The notes: a model not told the origin generated them from the letters alone. A DNA stretch of 64,000 nucleotides from Microbacterium hydrocarbonoxydans (GCF_000956475.1 NZ_JYJB01000006.1:62001-126000), one strand, 5' to 3'. Counted from the stretch's first letter, positions 8,468-17,587 are shown. Translations and numbers: made by a program.

Positions 8468-9481
8468 ATGGCGGCGACACTGCACGATGTGGCGAGGCTC
8501 GCCGGCGTGTCCATCAAGACCGTCTCGAACGTCATCAACGACTACCCGCACATCCGGCCGACGACACGCGAACGCGTCGAGGCCGCGATCTCCGAGCTCG
8601 GCTACACGCCCAACCTCACCGCTCGGAATCTGCGCTCGGGCCGCACCGGAGCCATCGCGCTCGCGGTTCCCGATCTGAGCCTGGCGTACTTCGCCGAGCT
8701 GGCGGCGGAGGTGATCGCCGCGGCAGAGGCCGCAGGCGTCGTGGTTCTGGTGGAGCAGACCGGCGGAGACCGCGATCGCGAGCTCGAGCTGCTGCGCAGT
8801 CCGCGCCTCAAGCTCACGGACGGACTGATCTTCAGCCCGCTGGGCATGGGTCAGGACGATGTCGCGGCCCTCGATGTCGCGTACCCGATGGTGCTGCTCG
8901 GCGAGCGGATCTTCGATGGTCCGACCGATCACGTCACGATGCGCAACATCGATGCGGCCCGCGCTGCGACCGAGTTCCTGATCGCCGCCGGCCGGCGCAG
9001 GATCGCGGTGGTCGGCGCCCACGAGGGCGAGCTCATCGGCTCCGCTGCGCTGCGCCTGCGGGGCTATGTCGAGGCGCTCGAGGCCGCCGGCATCCCCTAC
9101 GACGACGACATCGTCGGGTACACGACGCTGTGGCACCGCGCCAACGGCGCCGAGACGATGCGCGAGATCCTCGCGCGAGGCGTCGACTTCGACGCCGTGT
9201 TCGGTCTCAACGACACCCTGGCGCTGGGCGCCATGCGCGTGCTGCAGGTGGAGGGACGACGGGTTCCCGACGACGTCGCGGTGCTCGGCTTCGACGGCCT
9301 CGACGAGGCGGAGTACTCGATCCCCAGCCTCACGACGGTGGATCCCGGGCGCGACTGGATCGCGAAGACGGCGGTCGCGACGCTTCTCGAGCGCATCGCC
9401 GGCCGTGCGGACGCCGAGCCGCGCACCCTGCTGGCGGACTTCCAGATCCTCCAGCGTGAGTCGGCACCGGCCGTCCGCTGA
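8468..9481 (+). CDS. LacI-family transcriptional regulator (lacI-1)
   Basis: The 337-residue protein has a LacI helix-turn-helix (TLHDVARLAGVSIKTVSNVIND, residues 4-25), a hinge region (LTARNLRSGRTGAIALAVPDL) and a periplasmic-binding-protein-like effector domain ending in the GLDEAEYSIPSLTTVDPG type of core. AGGGGG lies eight bases before the ATG at 8468; an ATG six bases earlier would put that sequence too close. It presumably represses a neighbouring arabino-oligosaccharide operon. The shared AACGTT word points to the binding-protein/GH51/GH43 operon at 15.3-21.1 kb. The ligand is not known. It converges on lacI-2, with 21 bases between the stops. Confidence 0.88.
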   Translation: MAATLHDVARLAGVSIKTVSNVINDYPHIRPTTRERVEAAISELGYTPNLTARNLRSGRTGAIALAVPDLSLAYFAELAAEVIAAAEAAGVVVLVEQTGGDRDRELELLRSPRLKLTDGLIFSPLGMGQDDVAALDVAYPMVLLGERIFDGPTDHVTMRNIDAARAATEFLIAAGRRRIAVVGAHEGELIGSAALRLRGYVEALEAAGIPYDDDIVGYTTLWHRANGAETMREILARGVDFDAVFGLNDTLALGAMRVLQVEGRRVPDDVAVLGFDGLDEAEYSIPSLTTVDPGRDWIAKTAVATLLERIAGRADAEPRTLLADFQILQRESAPAVR

Positions 9482-9502
9482 CGCTCGCGGCCGCTCAGAC
9501 CC

Positions 9503-10510
9503 TCATCGGGCGGTGGACTCCCGCTCGACCAGACCGAACTCGACGAGCAGGCGCTGCTGCGGGGGAGGCGACGACTCGGCGAACTGCGCTGCCAGCAGCT
9601 GCACCGCGGTCTCGGCCGTGCGGCGGATGCCGAGATCGACGGTGGTGAGGCTCGGCATCGAGTACGCAGCCTCCGCGACGTTGTCGATGCCGATCACCGC
9701 GACATCGCCGGGCACGAGGCGTCCAGCATCGCCCAGCGCGCGCATGGCGCCGAAGGCGAGGCTGTCGTTGAACGCGAGGACGGCGTCGAACGCGACGTCC
9801 CTGGCGAGCAGCTCGCGCATCGCGGCCGACCCGTCGACCTGGGTCCACGGGTCGGCCTCGGCGACGAGGGCGGGGTCGTAGGCGATGCCCGCCCGCTCGA
9901 TGACCGAGCGATAGCCCTCGAATCGATGCGCGGCGGAGCCGTGCCGGTCGCCGTGCCTGGCGCCGATCACCGCGATGCGTCGCCGGCCGGTGAGCAGCAG
10001 ATGCTCGGTGGCGAGCGAGGCCACCGCGCGCTGATCCGTGCTGATGTGCACGGCGGCTCCGCCGACCGGATGATCGCCGAGCACGACGGTCGGCAGGGTC
10101 AGCTCGACGGATGCCAGCTCTTCCGATCGATGGTCCATCGGGTTGAGGATGAGCCCGTCGATGTGCTGCAGCCGCGGACTCGCGAGCAGTGCGCGCTCGC
10201 GCTCCAGACTGCCGGTCCGCTCGATCTGCACGACGAGTCCGTGCTCCTCCGCTGCCACGATGGCGGCTTCGGCGAGCTCGGCGAAGTAGGCGACCGTCAG
10301 GCTCGGCACCGCCAGCCCGATCACCCCGCTGCGGCCGGAGCGCAGATTGCGGGCCGCGAGATTGAGCTTGTAGTCGAGTTCGGCGATGGCCTGCTCGACC
10401 CGCGCCCGGGTCTCGGCGCTGACGTACGGGCGGTCGTTGATGACGTTGGACACGGTCTTCGATGAGACGCCGGCAAGCCGGGCGACGTCCTGCATCGTCG
10501 GCTGCGTCAT
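9503..10510 (-). CDS. LacI-family transcriptional regulator (lacI-2)
   Basis: The 335-residue protein (MTQPTMQDVARLAGVSSKT) is a LacI paralog whose recognition helix differs by very few residues from lacI-1. The effector domain carries the usual VIGIDNVAEAAYSMPSLTTVDLG stretch. It is divergent from the binding-protein/permease/GH1 operon, and the 167-base gap holds three ATCGAT-centred sites. Regulation of that operon and of itself is the natural reading. lacI-1 and lacI-2 look like a duplicated pair whose operators have since diverged. Confidence 0.88.
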   Translation of the reverse strand: MTQPTMQDVARLAGVSSKTVSNVINDRPYVSAETRARVEQAIAELDYKLNLAARNLRSGRSGVIGLAVPSLTVAYFAELAEAAIVAAEEHGLVVQIERTGSLERERALLASPRLQHIDGLILNPMDHRSEELASVELTLPTVVLGDHPVGGAAVHISTDQRAVASLATEHLLLTGRRRIAVIGARHGDRHGSAAHRFEGYRSVIERAGIAYDPALVAEADPWTQVDGSAAMRELLARDVAFDAVLAFNDSLAFGAMRALGDAGRLVPGDVAVIGIDNVAEAAYSMPSLTTVDLGIRRTAETAVQLLAAQFAESSPPPQQRLLVEFGLVERESTAR

Positions 10511-10537
10511 CGGCTGGTCCTCGGCACCGCCCCATAG

Positions 10538-10620
10538 TACATCGATGAATGACGCTCTTGACGCGCCATGCGTGAAGGTGCTTCAATCCATTTACATCGA
10601 TTACCTTCATCGATTACCTA
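10538..10620. promoter_or_regulatory. Three ATCGAT operators and promoter between lacI-2 and the first importer operon
   Basis: ATCGAT occurs at 10541-10546 (in TACATCGATGA), 10596-10601 (in TTTACATCGATTACC) and 10609-10614 (in TTCATCGATTACC). The last two are 13 bases apart. A promoter candidate for the plus strand is TTGACG (10559-10564), a 17-base spacer and TTCAAT (10582-10587), so the operators flank and follow the -10. The layout fits looping or road-block repression by the divergent LacI. Confidence 0.6.
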
Positions 10621-10677
10621 CCGAGCGACCCGAACCGCTCGCACACGTCATCCCGCAGTCACAAAGGAGTGCTTCCC

Positions 10678-11943
10678 ATGAACCGAAACCCCGCGAAGGC
10701 GGCCGCCGCAGCGGCCGTGCTCGCCCTCGCCGGCGCCGCGATGAGCGGATGCTCGGCCGCCGCCGAGCCCGAAGGACCCGTGCAGCTCACGTTCTGGCAC
10801 GGCTACACCGAGGCCGACGGCGATGTGCTGCAGAAGATCGTCGACGACTTCAACGCCTCTCAGGACGAGGTGCAGATCAAGACCGAGGTGAAGACCTGGG
10901 CCGTGATCGACGACACCCTGCTTCCTGCGCTGTCAGCCGATGAAGGGCCGGACATCGTCGCCATGCCCGGCGAGCGGATGCCGGTGTACGCCGACCGCGG
11001 TGCGTTCGCCGACCTCGGTGACTGGTACAGCTCGGATGACGGCGGCACGTCCGCGTTGAACGAGCAGGCGGTCGACATGGTCACGGTCGACGGTGCGCCG
11101 TACGGCGTGCCGACGGGCTTCGTGCCGCTGTCGGTCTTCTACAACAAGACGCTCTTCGCCGCGGCGGGCATCACCGACGCGCCCACGACCTGGGACGAGT
11201 GGCTCGATGCCGCGAAGAAGCTCACGGTCGACGCCGACGGCGACGGCACTCCGGAGCAGTACGGACTCGCTCTTCCCGACCACGACACCGTCGCGAACGG
11301 GCTGTGGCCGAGCCTGTTCTACGGGGCGGGCGGCGATCTCGTCGAAGACGCCAAGACCGCCGTGGTCGACTCGGAGGAGAACCGCGAGGCTCTCGACTAC
11401 TGGGTCTCGGCGATCCGCGACGACAAGATCTCTCCGACGGGCCTCGACGGCATCGGGGCGGACGAGCTGTTCAGCTCGGGCAAGGCGGCGATGCACGTGG
11501 GCGGGCCGTGGATGGCGTCGATCGCGAAGGACAACGGCATCGACTACGGCATCGCGGCGCTGCCCGCAGGGCCCGCGGACCAGGCGGCCTCTGCCATCGG
11601 CGTCGCGATGGGCGTGACGGCGCAGGCCGACGACGCGAAGGTCGAGGGCGCGGAGGCGTTCTTCTCGTACTTCCTCGGCAAAGACGTCGCGACCGAGTGG
11701 TCGCTGGGATCGGGCTGGCCGCCGCTGCGCACAGACATCGCCGCGGATGCCGTCAGCGACAACCCGACCGTCGTCGCCCTCACCGACATCGCGCCCACCA
11801 GCAGGGCCCTTCTTCCGGGCGTCGTGAACAGCGTCGACGTGCTGGACGCGATCGACGACCTCACGCAGCGCGCGGTCGCCGGTGAAGACATCGACGGCCT
11901 GCTCTCGACCGCGCAGGACGCGGTCCAGAGCGCACTGAAGTAG
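10678..11943 (+). CDS. Carbohydrate ABC transporter substrate-binding lipoprotein (importer 1)
   Basis: The 421-residue product has a lipoprotein signal peptide ending at MSGC (Cys25) and a family-1 solute-binding fold (VQLTFWHGYTEADGDVLQKIVDDFN, and later FYNKTLFAAAGI with PTTWDEWLDAAKKL). It captures an oligosaccharide outside the membrane for the two permeases that follow. AAGGAG lies eight bases before the ATG. The nearby GH1-like, GH51 and GH43 genes suggest a plant-cell-wall oligosaccharide, but the ligand cannot be read from sequence. A hairpin right after the gene may raise its expression over that of the permeases. Confidence 0.9.
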   Translation: MNRNPAKAAAAAAVLALAGAAMSGCSAAAEPEGPVQLTFWHGYTEADGDVLQKIVDDFNASQDEVQIKTEVKTWAVIDDTLLPALSADEGPDIVAMPGERMPVYADRGAFADLGDWYSSDDGGTSALNEQAVDMVTVDGAPYGVPTGFVPLSVFYNKTLFAAAGITDAPTTWDEWLDAAKKLTVDADGDGTPEQYGLALPDHDTVANGLWPSLFYGAGGDLVEDAKTAVVDSEENREALDYWVSAIRDDKISPTGLDGIGADELFSSGKAAMHVGGPWMASIAKDNGIDYGIAALPAGPADQAASAIGVAMGVTAQADDAKVEGAEAFFSYFLGKDVATEWSLGSGWPPLRTDIAADAVSDNPTVVALTDIAPTSRALLPGVVNSVDVLDAIDDLTQRAVAGEDIDGLLSTAQDAVQSALK

Positions 11944-11958
11944 ACCCTTCTGACACAC

Positions 11959-11986
11959 GGGGCCGCGGACCAGCATCCGCGGCCCC
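11959..11986 (+). terminator. Intercistronic hairpin after binding-protein gene 1
   Basis: GGGGCCGCGG (11959-11968) pairs with CCGCGGCCCC (11977-11986) around an 8-base loop. It lies between the binding-protein stop and the permease start, the usual place for an attenuator or 3'-end-protecting hairpin that makes the binding protein more abundant than the permeases. Confidence 0.65.
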
Positions 11987-11996
11987 AGGGAGAATC

Positions 11997-12938
11997 ATGC
12001 CCCGCATCACCAGACCCCGGTACCGGCCGGCGGCGCCCCTCGGCGGACGCACGCCGGTGGGCTCGACCCGGCGCACCTCGTTGATCGCGCTCGCCTTCCT
12101 CTCTCCGGCGCTCGTCATCCTCACCGTCTTCGTCGCCTGGCCCATGCTCTCGGCGCTGCGGCTGTCGTTCACCGACGCATCGGGATTCGGGCGGGAGGAG
12201 TACGTCGGCCTGGAGAACTACGTCCGTGTCTTCACCGACCCCGACGTGCTGCAGGCGATGGGGAACACCGCCTACTACGCCATCCTCTTCACCCCCGCGG
12301 CGATCGTGATCGCGCTCGTGCTCGCCCTCCTCGTGAACCATCCGCTCCTCCCGTGGCGCGGGGCGTTCCGCACGGCTCTGTTCGTGCCGTTCGTCGTGTC
12401 TCTCGCGGTGGCGGCCTTCGCGTGGTCGTATCTGCTCGATCCGCAGATCGGCCTGCTCAATCACTGGCTCCGAGGCGCCGGCATCCAGCTCGGCAACGTC
12501 CTGCAGGATCCGGTCCTCGCGATGCCCGCCGTGGCGCTCGTCGCGGTCTGGAAGAGCTTCGGGTTCTATCTCGTGATCTTCATCGCCGGGCTGCAGGAGA
12601 TCCCCGGCTCTCTCTATGAGGCCGCACGCGTGGACGGGGCGAGCGCCTGGCAGCGCTTCCGGCACATCACGCTGCCGATGCTGAGCAACACCCTCGCCTT
12701 CGTCATGATCGTCGCCCTCATCGCCGCGCTCCAGGCATTCGACCAGATCTACGTGATGACGGGCGGCGGCCCGTACGGCACCACGCAGACCGTCGTGATG
12801 GAGATCTACACCTCCGGATTCAAGAAGCTCGAGCTCGGCTTCGCCTCCGCGCTCTCCTACGTGCTGCTGCTCATCACGCTCGTGCTCAGCCTCATCCAGT
12901 TCCGATTCTTCGGCCGTCGAGAGAAGGACGCGCAATGA
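11997..12938 (+). CDS. Sugar ABC transporter permease, MalF/UgpA type (importer 1)
   Basis: The 313-residue protein has about six membrane segments, starting near residue 25 (LIALAFLSPALVILTVF). The cytoplasmic EAA loop that docks the ATPase is seen as YEAARVDGASAWQRFRHITLP. It forms a heterodimer with the next gene product. A GGGAGAA sequence precedes the ATG, and the stop overlaps the next start in ATGA. As with the other importers here, no ATPase gene is linked. Confidence 0.9.
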   Translation: MPRITRPRYRPAAPLGGRTPVGSTRRTSLIALAFLSPALVILTVFVAWPMLSALRLSFTDASGFGREEYVGLENYVRVFTDPDVLQAMGNTAYYAILFTPAAIVIALVLALLVNHPLLPWRGAFRTALFVPFVVSLAVAAFAWSYLLDPQIGLLNHWLRGAGIQLGNVLQDPVLAMPAVALVAVWKSFGFYLVIFIAGLQEIPGSLYEAARVDGASAWQRFRHITLPMLSNTLAFVMIVALIAALQAFDQIYVMTGGGPYGTTQTVVMEIYTSGFKKLELGFASALSYVLLLITLVLSLIQFRFFGRREKDAQ

Positions 12939-13804
12939 CCGCCGTCGCCAACCGAGGACGGATGCCGTCGCCGCGTCGTCGAGGACGTGCGCGGGCGTCC
13001 AGCATCCTGCTCCTGATCGCCGCGCTGGTCGCCAGCGCCGTCGTGCTCCTGCCGATCGCGGTCATCGTCTTCACGGCGTTCAAGCCGGTCGGCGAGGTGA
13101 ACGCCTACCCGCCGACGCTGCTGCCCGAGAACTGGACGCTCGACAACCTGATCGCGATCTTCCGTGAGCTGCCGTTCGCGCGGCTGATCCTGAACAGCTT
13201 CGTCTTCGCCGGCGGAGTGACGGCGTTCGCACTCGTCTTCGATTCGCTCGCCGCGTACGCGCTGGCGCGACTGGACTTCCGAGGCAGCCGCGTCCTGCTC
13301 ATCGCGATCATCGCGAGCCTGATGATCCCGTTCCAGGCGACGCTCGTGCCGATCTACCAGCTCGTGAGCGATCTCGGCTGGGTGAACAGCTACGCGGGCC
13401 TCATCGCCCCGCGTGCAGCCGACGCGTTCGGCATCTTCTTCCTGCGGCAGTTCTTCCTGTCGCTGCCGAGAGATCTCGACAACGCCGCGCGGCTGGATGG
13501 GGCTTCGGAGTGGCGGATCTTCACGAGCGTCGTGATTCCGAACGCCAAGCCCGCGCTGCTGACTCTGGCCATCTTCACCTTCGTCAACAACTGGAACGAC
13601 CTGCTCTGGCCGCTCGTGTTCACCACGGATGCCGAGATGGGCACGATCACGTCGGGGCTCACGCTGCTGACAGGCCCCGGCGGCATCATCCCGCAGGGCG
13701 TGATGATGGCGGGCTCCCTGATCGCGGTGCTTCCGCTCGTGATCATGTTCCTCCTCGTGCAGCGGCGCTTCATCGAGAGCGTCGCCTCGACCGGACTGAA
13801 ATGA
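12935..13804 (+). CDS. Sugar ABC transporter permease, MalG/UgpE type (importer 1)
   Basis: The 289-residue protein has a basic N-terminus (RRRGRARASS), about six membrane segments and an EAA-type loop in slightly altered form (DNAARLDGASEWRIFTSVVIP). It ends in FIESVASTGLK, a typical MalG-like tail. It overlaps both the previous gene and the GH1-like gene by four bases, so the whole operon is likely to be translationally coupled. Confidence 0.9.
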   Translation: MTAVANRGRMPSPRRRGRARASSILLLIAALVASAVVLLPIAVIVFTAFKPVGEVNAYPPTLLPENWTLDNLIAIFRELPFARLILNSFVFAGGVTAFALVFDSLAAYALARLDFRGSRVLLIAIIASLMIPFQATLVPIYQLVSDLGWVNSYAGLIAPRAADAFGIFFLRQFFLSLPRDLDNAARLDGASEWRIFTSVVIPNAKPALLTLAIFTFVNNWNDLLWPLVFTTDAEMGTITSGLTLLTGPGGIIPQGVMMAGSLIAVLPLVIMFLLVQRRFIESVASTGLK

Positions 13805-15072
13805 GAGATTCGATGGGATCACGCTGGTACACCGAGGGGCCGCTGCGATTCGGGCTCGGGATCGAGAACACGTTCGTGCCGCAGGGGGCACCGGGGCAGC
13901 GCCCGATCGACGAGTACGAGCTCACCGAGCACTACCGCAACTGGAGCGGCGACCTCGAGCTCGCCGCCGGCGTCGGTGCGGAGTTCCTGCGGTGGGGCAT
14001 CCCCTGGCATCGGGTGAACCCGGCGCCGGGGGAGTGGGACTGGGACTGGACCGACCGCGTCATCGGCCGGATGGTCGAGCTCGGCATCCGCCCGGTGATC
14101 GACCTGCTGCACTACGGCACGCCGCTGTGGCTCGAGGGGCAGTTCGCCGCTGCCGACTATCCCGCGCGCGTGGCCGAGTACGCGGTGACTGCGGCCGAAC
14201 GCTATGCCGACCTCGTCACCGACTACACGCCGGTGAACGAGCCGATGATCCATGTGCTGTTCTGCGGGGAGTACGCGTACTGGCCGCCGTACCTCGAGGG
14301 AGCGGCAGGTGCCGCGCGGCTGTCGCTCGCGATCGCCGACGGCTTCCAGCGCACCCAGCACGGAATCCGCGAGGTGCTCGGCGAGCGCGCGACGTTCGTG
14401 CACGTGGACGCCACGATGAGGTACGTCGGCGCGATCGATGCGCCCGAGCACCGTGAGAACGCCGAGCGGCTGCGCCATCAGGCGTTCCTCGTGGAGGACC
14501 TGGTCACGGGCCGCGTCGACGACCGGCATCCGCTTCTTCCGATGCTCAGGGCGCACGGCGCCGACGAGAACCTGCTGGCCGAGCTGCGGGACCGACCCGC
14601 CCTTCCCGACATCATGGGCGTCAACTACTACCCCCGGCATTCCACCGAGCTGTTCGAGGCGGGCGTGCACCATGCCGGCGGCTTCGCAGATCCGCGCCCG
14701 ACGCGAGACGACGGGCTGACCGGCTTCGCCGAGACCCTGCGGACGTACGCGGAGCGATACGGGGCGCCCGTGATGGTGACCGAGACCTGCGTCACGGGGA
14801 CGGCCGCCGAGCGCATCGAATGGCTCGACTCCTCCGTCGCCGAGGTGCACCGGCTGCGGGCGGACGGCCTGCCGGTAGTCGGCTACACCTGGTGGCCGCT
14901 GTTCGACATGTACGAGTGGACCTACCGGCACGGCACCGGATCGCGGGAGGAGCACCGGCTGCCGATGGGTCTCTTCGAGCTCGTCGAGGGGCCGGACGGC
15001 CTCGAGCGTCGGCCGACGCCCGTCGCCGAGGCCTTCCGGCTCAGAGCGGATGCCGCGGTTCGCCCCGCCTGA
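13801..15072 (+). CDS. Family 1-like glycoside hydrolase (beta-glycosidase clan GH-A), cytoplasmic
   Basis: The 423-residue protein has no signal peptide and shows a GH1-like TIM barrel. The candidate acid/base is Glu147 in TPVNEP, and the candidate nucleophile is Glu328 in VTETC. WGIPWHRVNPAPGEWDWD and the C-terminal GYTWWPLFDMYEWTYR are further family marks. It should hydrolyse a beta-linked glycoside brought in by importer 1. It is somewhat shorter than standard GH1 beta-glucosidases (about 450 residues), so the precise specificity is uncertain. It closes the operon that starts at 10678. Confidence 0.75.
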   Translation: MRDSMGSRWYTEGPLRFGLGIENTFVPQGAPGQRPIDEYELTEHYRNWSGDLELAAGVGAEFLRWGIPWHRVNPAPGEWDWDWTDRVIGRMVELGIRPVIDLLHYGTPLWLEGQFAAADYPARVAEYAVTAAERYADLVTDYTPVNEPMIHVLFCGEYAYWPPYLEGAAGAARLSLAIADGFQRTQHGIREVLGERATFVHVDATMRYVGAIDAPEHRENAERLRHQAFLVEDLVTGRVDDRHPLLPMLRAHGADENLLAELRDRPALPDIMGVNYYPRHSTELFEAGVHHAGGFADPRPTRDDGLTGFAETLRTYAERYGAPVMVTETCVTGTAAERIEWLDSSVAEVHRLRADGLPVVGYTWWPLFDMYEWTYRHGTGSREEHRLPMGLFELVEGPDGLERRPTPVAEAFRLRADAAVRPA

Positions 15073-15107
15073 AGGAGCGGCCTCGGCGCAGCGCGGCATA
15101 TCGACGC

Positions 15108-15170
15108 TTGACAGAGCCGTACGCGGTTGCCACAATGGCTCTACAACGTTTACTTTCCAACGTTGTAGAG
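15108..15170 (+). promoter_or_regulatory. Promoter with a large LacI operator for the importer 2 operon
   Basis: TTGACA (15108-15113), a 17-base spacer and CACAAT (15131-15136) make the best-matched promoter in the window. Right at and after the expected transcription start is a perfect 12-base inverted repeat, CTCTACAACGTT (15139-15150) and AACGTTGTAGAG (15159-15170), with an 8-base centre. Each arm holds an AACGTT palindrome, so two LacI dimers could bind. Repression of transcript initiation is likely. Confidence 0.75.
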
Positions 15171-15264
15171 ACTTGGGTCCGATGAGGTGCCTCCCCGGCG
15201 CGCGGCCTCGAGCCCCTCTTTCCCGAGACAAGGGTGTCCCGTACACCGAGAGGAATCACAGCGC

Positions 15265-16599
15265 ATGAAGAGGAAGATCCTCGCCGCAGCCGGCATCATC
15301 GCCGTTGCAGCGGCGGCACTGACGGGCTGCAGCGGAGGCGCCGAGGCCGGCGACTCCTGCACCAACAAGATCGTCAACAAGGACGCGACCCAGGTCAGCG
15401 TCTGGGCCTGGTACCCCGGGTTCGAGAAGGTCGTCGACCTGTTCAACAAGAACCACGACGACGTTCAGATCTGCTGGACGAACGCGGGCCAGGGCAACGA
15501 CGAGTACACGAAGTTCTCGACCGCGATCGAGGCCGGCTCCGGCGCCCCCGACGTCATCATGCTCGAGTCCGAGGTGCTCTCGAGCTTCGCGATCCGCGAC
15601 GCGCTGGTCGACCTGTCGAAGTACGGCGCCGATGAGGTCAAGGGCGACTACACCGAGGGTGCGTGGAAGGACGTCTCGTCCGGATCCGCGGTGAACGCCA
15701 TCCCCGTCGACGGCGGCCCGATGGGCATGATCTACCGCCAGGACATCCTCGATGAGTACGGCATCGCCGCCCCCACCACGTGGGACGAGTTCGCCGCCGC
15801 AGCCGAGCAGCTCAAGGCCGCCGGCGCGCCCGGCGTGCTCGCGAACTTCCCGCCGAACGGCCGCGCGTTCACTCAGGCGCTGTTCGCCCAGGCCGGATCC
15901 GTGCCGTTCGACTACGACAGCGCGAAGCCGCTCGAGATCGGCATCGATGTGAACGACCAGGCGTCCAAGGACGTCCTCGAGTACTGGACCGCGCTGACCG
16001 ACTCGGGCGCCGTCGCGGTCGACGAGGCGTTCACCGCCGACTACAACACCAAGCTGGTCGACGGATCGTACGCGATCTACCTCGCCGCAGCGTGGGGCCC
16101 CGGCTACCTGCAGGGACTCGAGGGCGCTGACGAGGGCGCCGTCTGGCGCGCCGCTCCTCTTCCGCAGTGGGATGCCGCGAACCCGGTCCAGGTGAACTGG
16201 GGCGGCTCGGCGTTCGCCGTGACCAGCCAGGCCAAGGACAAGAAGGCGGCAGCGCTCGTCGCGAAGGAGATCTTCGGCACCGAGGAGGCGTGGAAGATCG
16301 GCATCGAGGATGCCGCGCTGTTCCCGCTGTGGAAGCCGATCCTGGAGTCCGACTACTTCCGCGACCTGGAGTACCCGTTCTTCGGCGGACAGCAGATCAA
16401 CAAGGACGTGTTCCTCGGTGCGGCATCCGGATACTCCGGATTCACCTTCAGCCCGTTCCAGAACTACGCCTACGACCAGCTGCAGGAGGAGCTCACGGCC
16501 GTGGTGGTCGACAAGAGCAAGGACTCCGCCACCGCGCTGGACGACCTGCAGGCCTCGCTCGAGAAGTACGCGACCGAGCAGGGCTTCGAACTGAAGTGA
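15265..16599 (+). CDS. Carbohydrate ABC transporter substrate-binding lipoprotein (importer 2)
   Basis: The 444-residue protein has a lipoprotein signal peptide (LTGC, Cys22) and a family-1 binding-protein fold with TQVSVWAWYPGFEKVVDLFNK near the mature start. Many aromatic residues in the mature chain (for example LAAAWGPGYLQG and FFGGQQINKDVF) fit an oligosaccharide pocket. It leads an operon that continues with two permeases, a GH51 arabinofuranosidase and a GH43 arabinanase-like lipoprotein, so an arabino-oligosaccharide is the likely ligand. The binding protein of importer 4 shares FGGQEINKVLVD near the same place, so the two are related. Confidence 0.9.
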   Translation: MKRKILAAAGIIAVAAAALTGCSGGAEAGDSCTNKIVNKDATQVSVWAWYPGFEKVVDLFNKNHDDVQICWTNAGQGNDEYTKFSTAIEAGSGAPDVIMLESEVLSSFAIRDALVDLSKYGADEVKGDYTEGAWKDVSSGSAVNAIPVDGGPMGMIYRQDILDEYGIAAPTTWDEFAAAAEQLKAAGAPGVLANFPPNGRAFTQALFAQAGSVPFDYDSAKPLEIGIDVNDQASKDVLEYWTALTDSGAVAVDEAFTADYNTKLVDGSYAIYLAAAWGPGYLQGLEGADEGAVWRAAPLPQWDAANPVQVNWGGSAFAVTSQAKDKKAAALVAKEIFGTEEAWKIGIEDAALFPLWKPILESDYFRDLEYPFFGGQQINKDVFLGAASGYSGFTFSPFQNYAYDQLQEELTAVVVDKSKDSATALDDLQASLEKYATEQGFELK

Positions 16600-16604
16600 C
16601 CGCG

Positions 16605-16634
16605 GTGGGCCGGCCCGATCCCGGGCCGGCCCAC
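16605..16634 (+). terminator. Intercistronic hairpin after binding-protein gene 2
   Basis: GTGGGCCGGCCCG (16605-16617) pairs perfectly with CGGGCCGGCCCAC (16622-16634) around a 4-base loop. As after binding-protein gene 1, it starts within a few bases of the stop codon, which fits a partial terminator or an mRNA 3'-end stabiliser. Confidence 0.7.
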
Positions 16635-16654
16635 CCACCACTACGGAGATACTC

Positions 16655-17587
16655 ATGACCACGCACGCCGTCAGCGCCCCCTCTGCGCCGCCCGCGCGTC
16701 GCCGCACCAGTGGTGTGGCCCGCCGCCAGCGCATCGGGTGGCTGTTCGTCACCCCGTTCCTCGTCGTCTTCGCGGCGTTCCTGATCTTCCCGCTGATCTA
16801 CGCCTTCGGCATGAGCATGTTCAGCTCCACGCTCGCGACCGGCACGAAGTTCGTCGGCCTCGACAACTACGCCAAGGCGTTCACCGACCCGCTGTTCCTC
16901 GGCGGCATCGGGCGCGTCGCGCTCTACGCGATCGTGATGATCCCCGCGCAGCTGCTCGTCGCGCTGGTCGCGGCGCTCGTGCTCGACAACCTCGCCACCT
17001 GGGTGTCGAAGCTCTCTCGGCTGCTGATCTTCGCGCCCTACGCGATCCCGGTCGTGATCGGCGCTCTCATGTGGAGCTTCCTCTACAGCCCGCGCTTCGG
17101 CCCCACCGGCACGATCTTCGAGCTGTTCGGACTGGACGCACCCAACTTCCTCTCCAGCGACTCGATCTTCTTCAGCCTGGTCAACGTGGTCACCTGGCAG
17201 TGGTCCGGGTACTACATGATCGTGATCTACGCCGCGCTGCGCTCGATCGATCCGGCCATCTACGAGGCCGCGCGCATCGACGGAGCCAACGGGTTCCAGA
17301 TCGCGACGCGCATCAAGGTCCCCATGATCGCCTCGTCGATGGTCATGGTGATCACGTTCGCCCTGATCGGCACGCTGCAGTTCTTCACGGAGCCGACCGT
17401 GCTCCGCTCGATCGCCTCCGGCGCCCTGCCCGCCGACTACACGCCGAACATGTACGCCTTCGCGCTCGCGTTCAGCTACAGCCAGTTCAACTACGCGTCC
17501 ACCATCGCGTTCTCGCTGGCGCTGGTCGTGTTCGTGGGCTCCTTCGGCTTCCTCTTCCTCACACGCAAGCAGAACGGACTGAAGTGA
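16655..17587 (+). CDS. Sugar ABC transporter permease, MalF type (importer 2)
   Basis: The 310-residue protein has a basic N-terminus (ARRRTSGVARRQRIGW), about six membrane segments and the ATPase-docking loop YEAARIDGANGFQIATRIKVP. It pairs with the next permease. The stop shares a base with the following ATG (TGATG), so the two are probably made in equal amounts. Confidence 0.9.
   Translation: MTTHAVSAPSAPPARRRTSGVARRQRIGWLFVTPFLVVFAAFLIFPLIYAFGMSMFSSTLATGTKFVGLDNYAKAFTDPLFLGGIGRVALYAIVMIPAQLLVALVAALVLDNLATWVSKLSRLLIFAPYAIPVVIGALMWSFLYSPRFGPTGTIFELFGLDAPNFLSSDSIFFSLVNVVTWQWSGYYMIVIYAALRSIDPAIYEAARIDGANGFQIATRIKVPMIASSMVMVITFALIGTLQFFTEPTVLRSIASGALPADYTPNMYAFALAFSYSQFNYASTIAFSLALVVFVGSFGFLFLTRKQNGLK

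Noticed and set aside
15139..15170. The 12-bp inverted repeat as a terminator of the GH1-like gene
   Set aside because: It lies just downstream of a good -35/-10 pair and carries LacI-type AACGTT palindromes, so an operator is the better reading.
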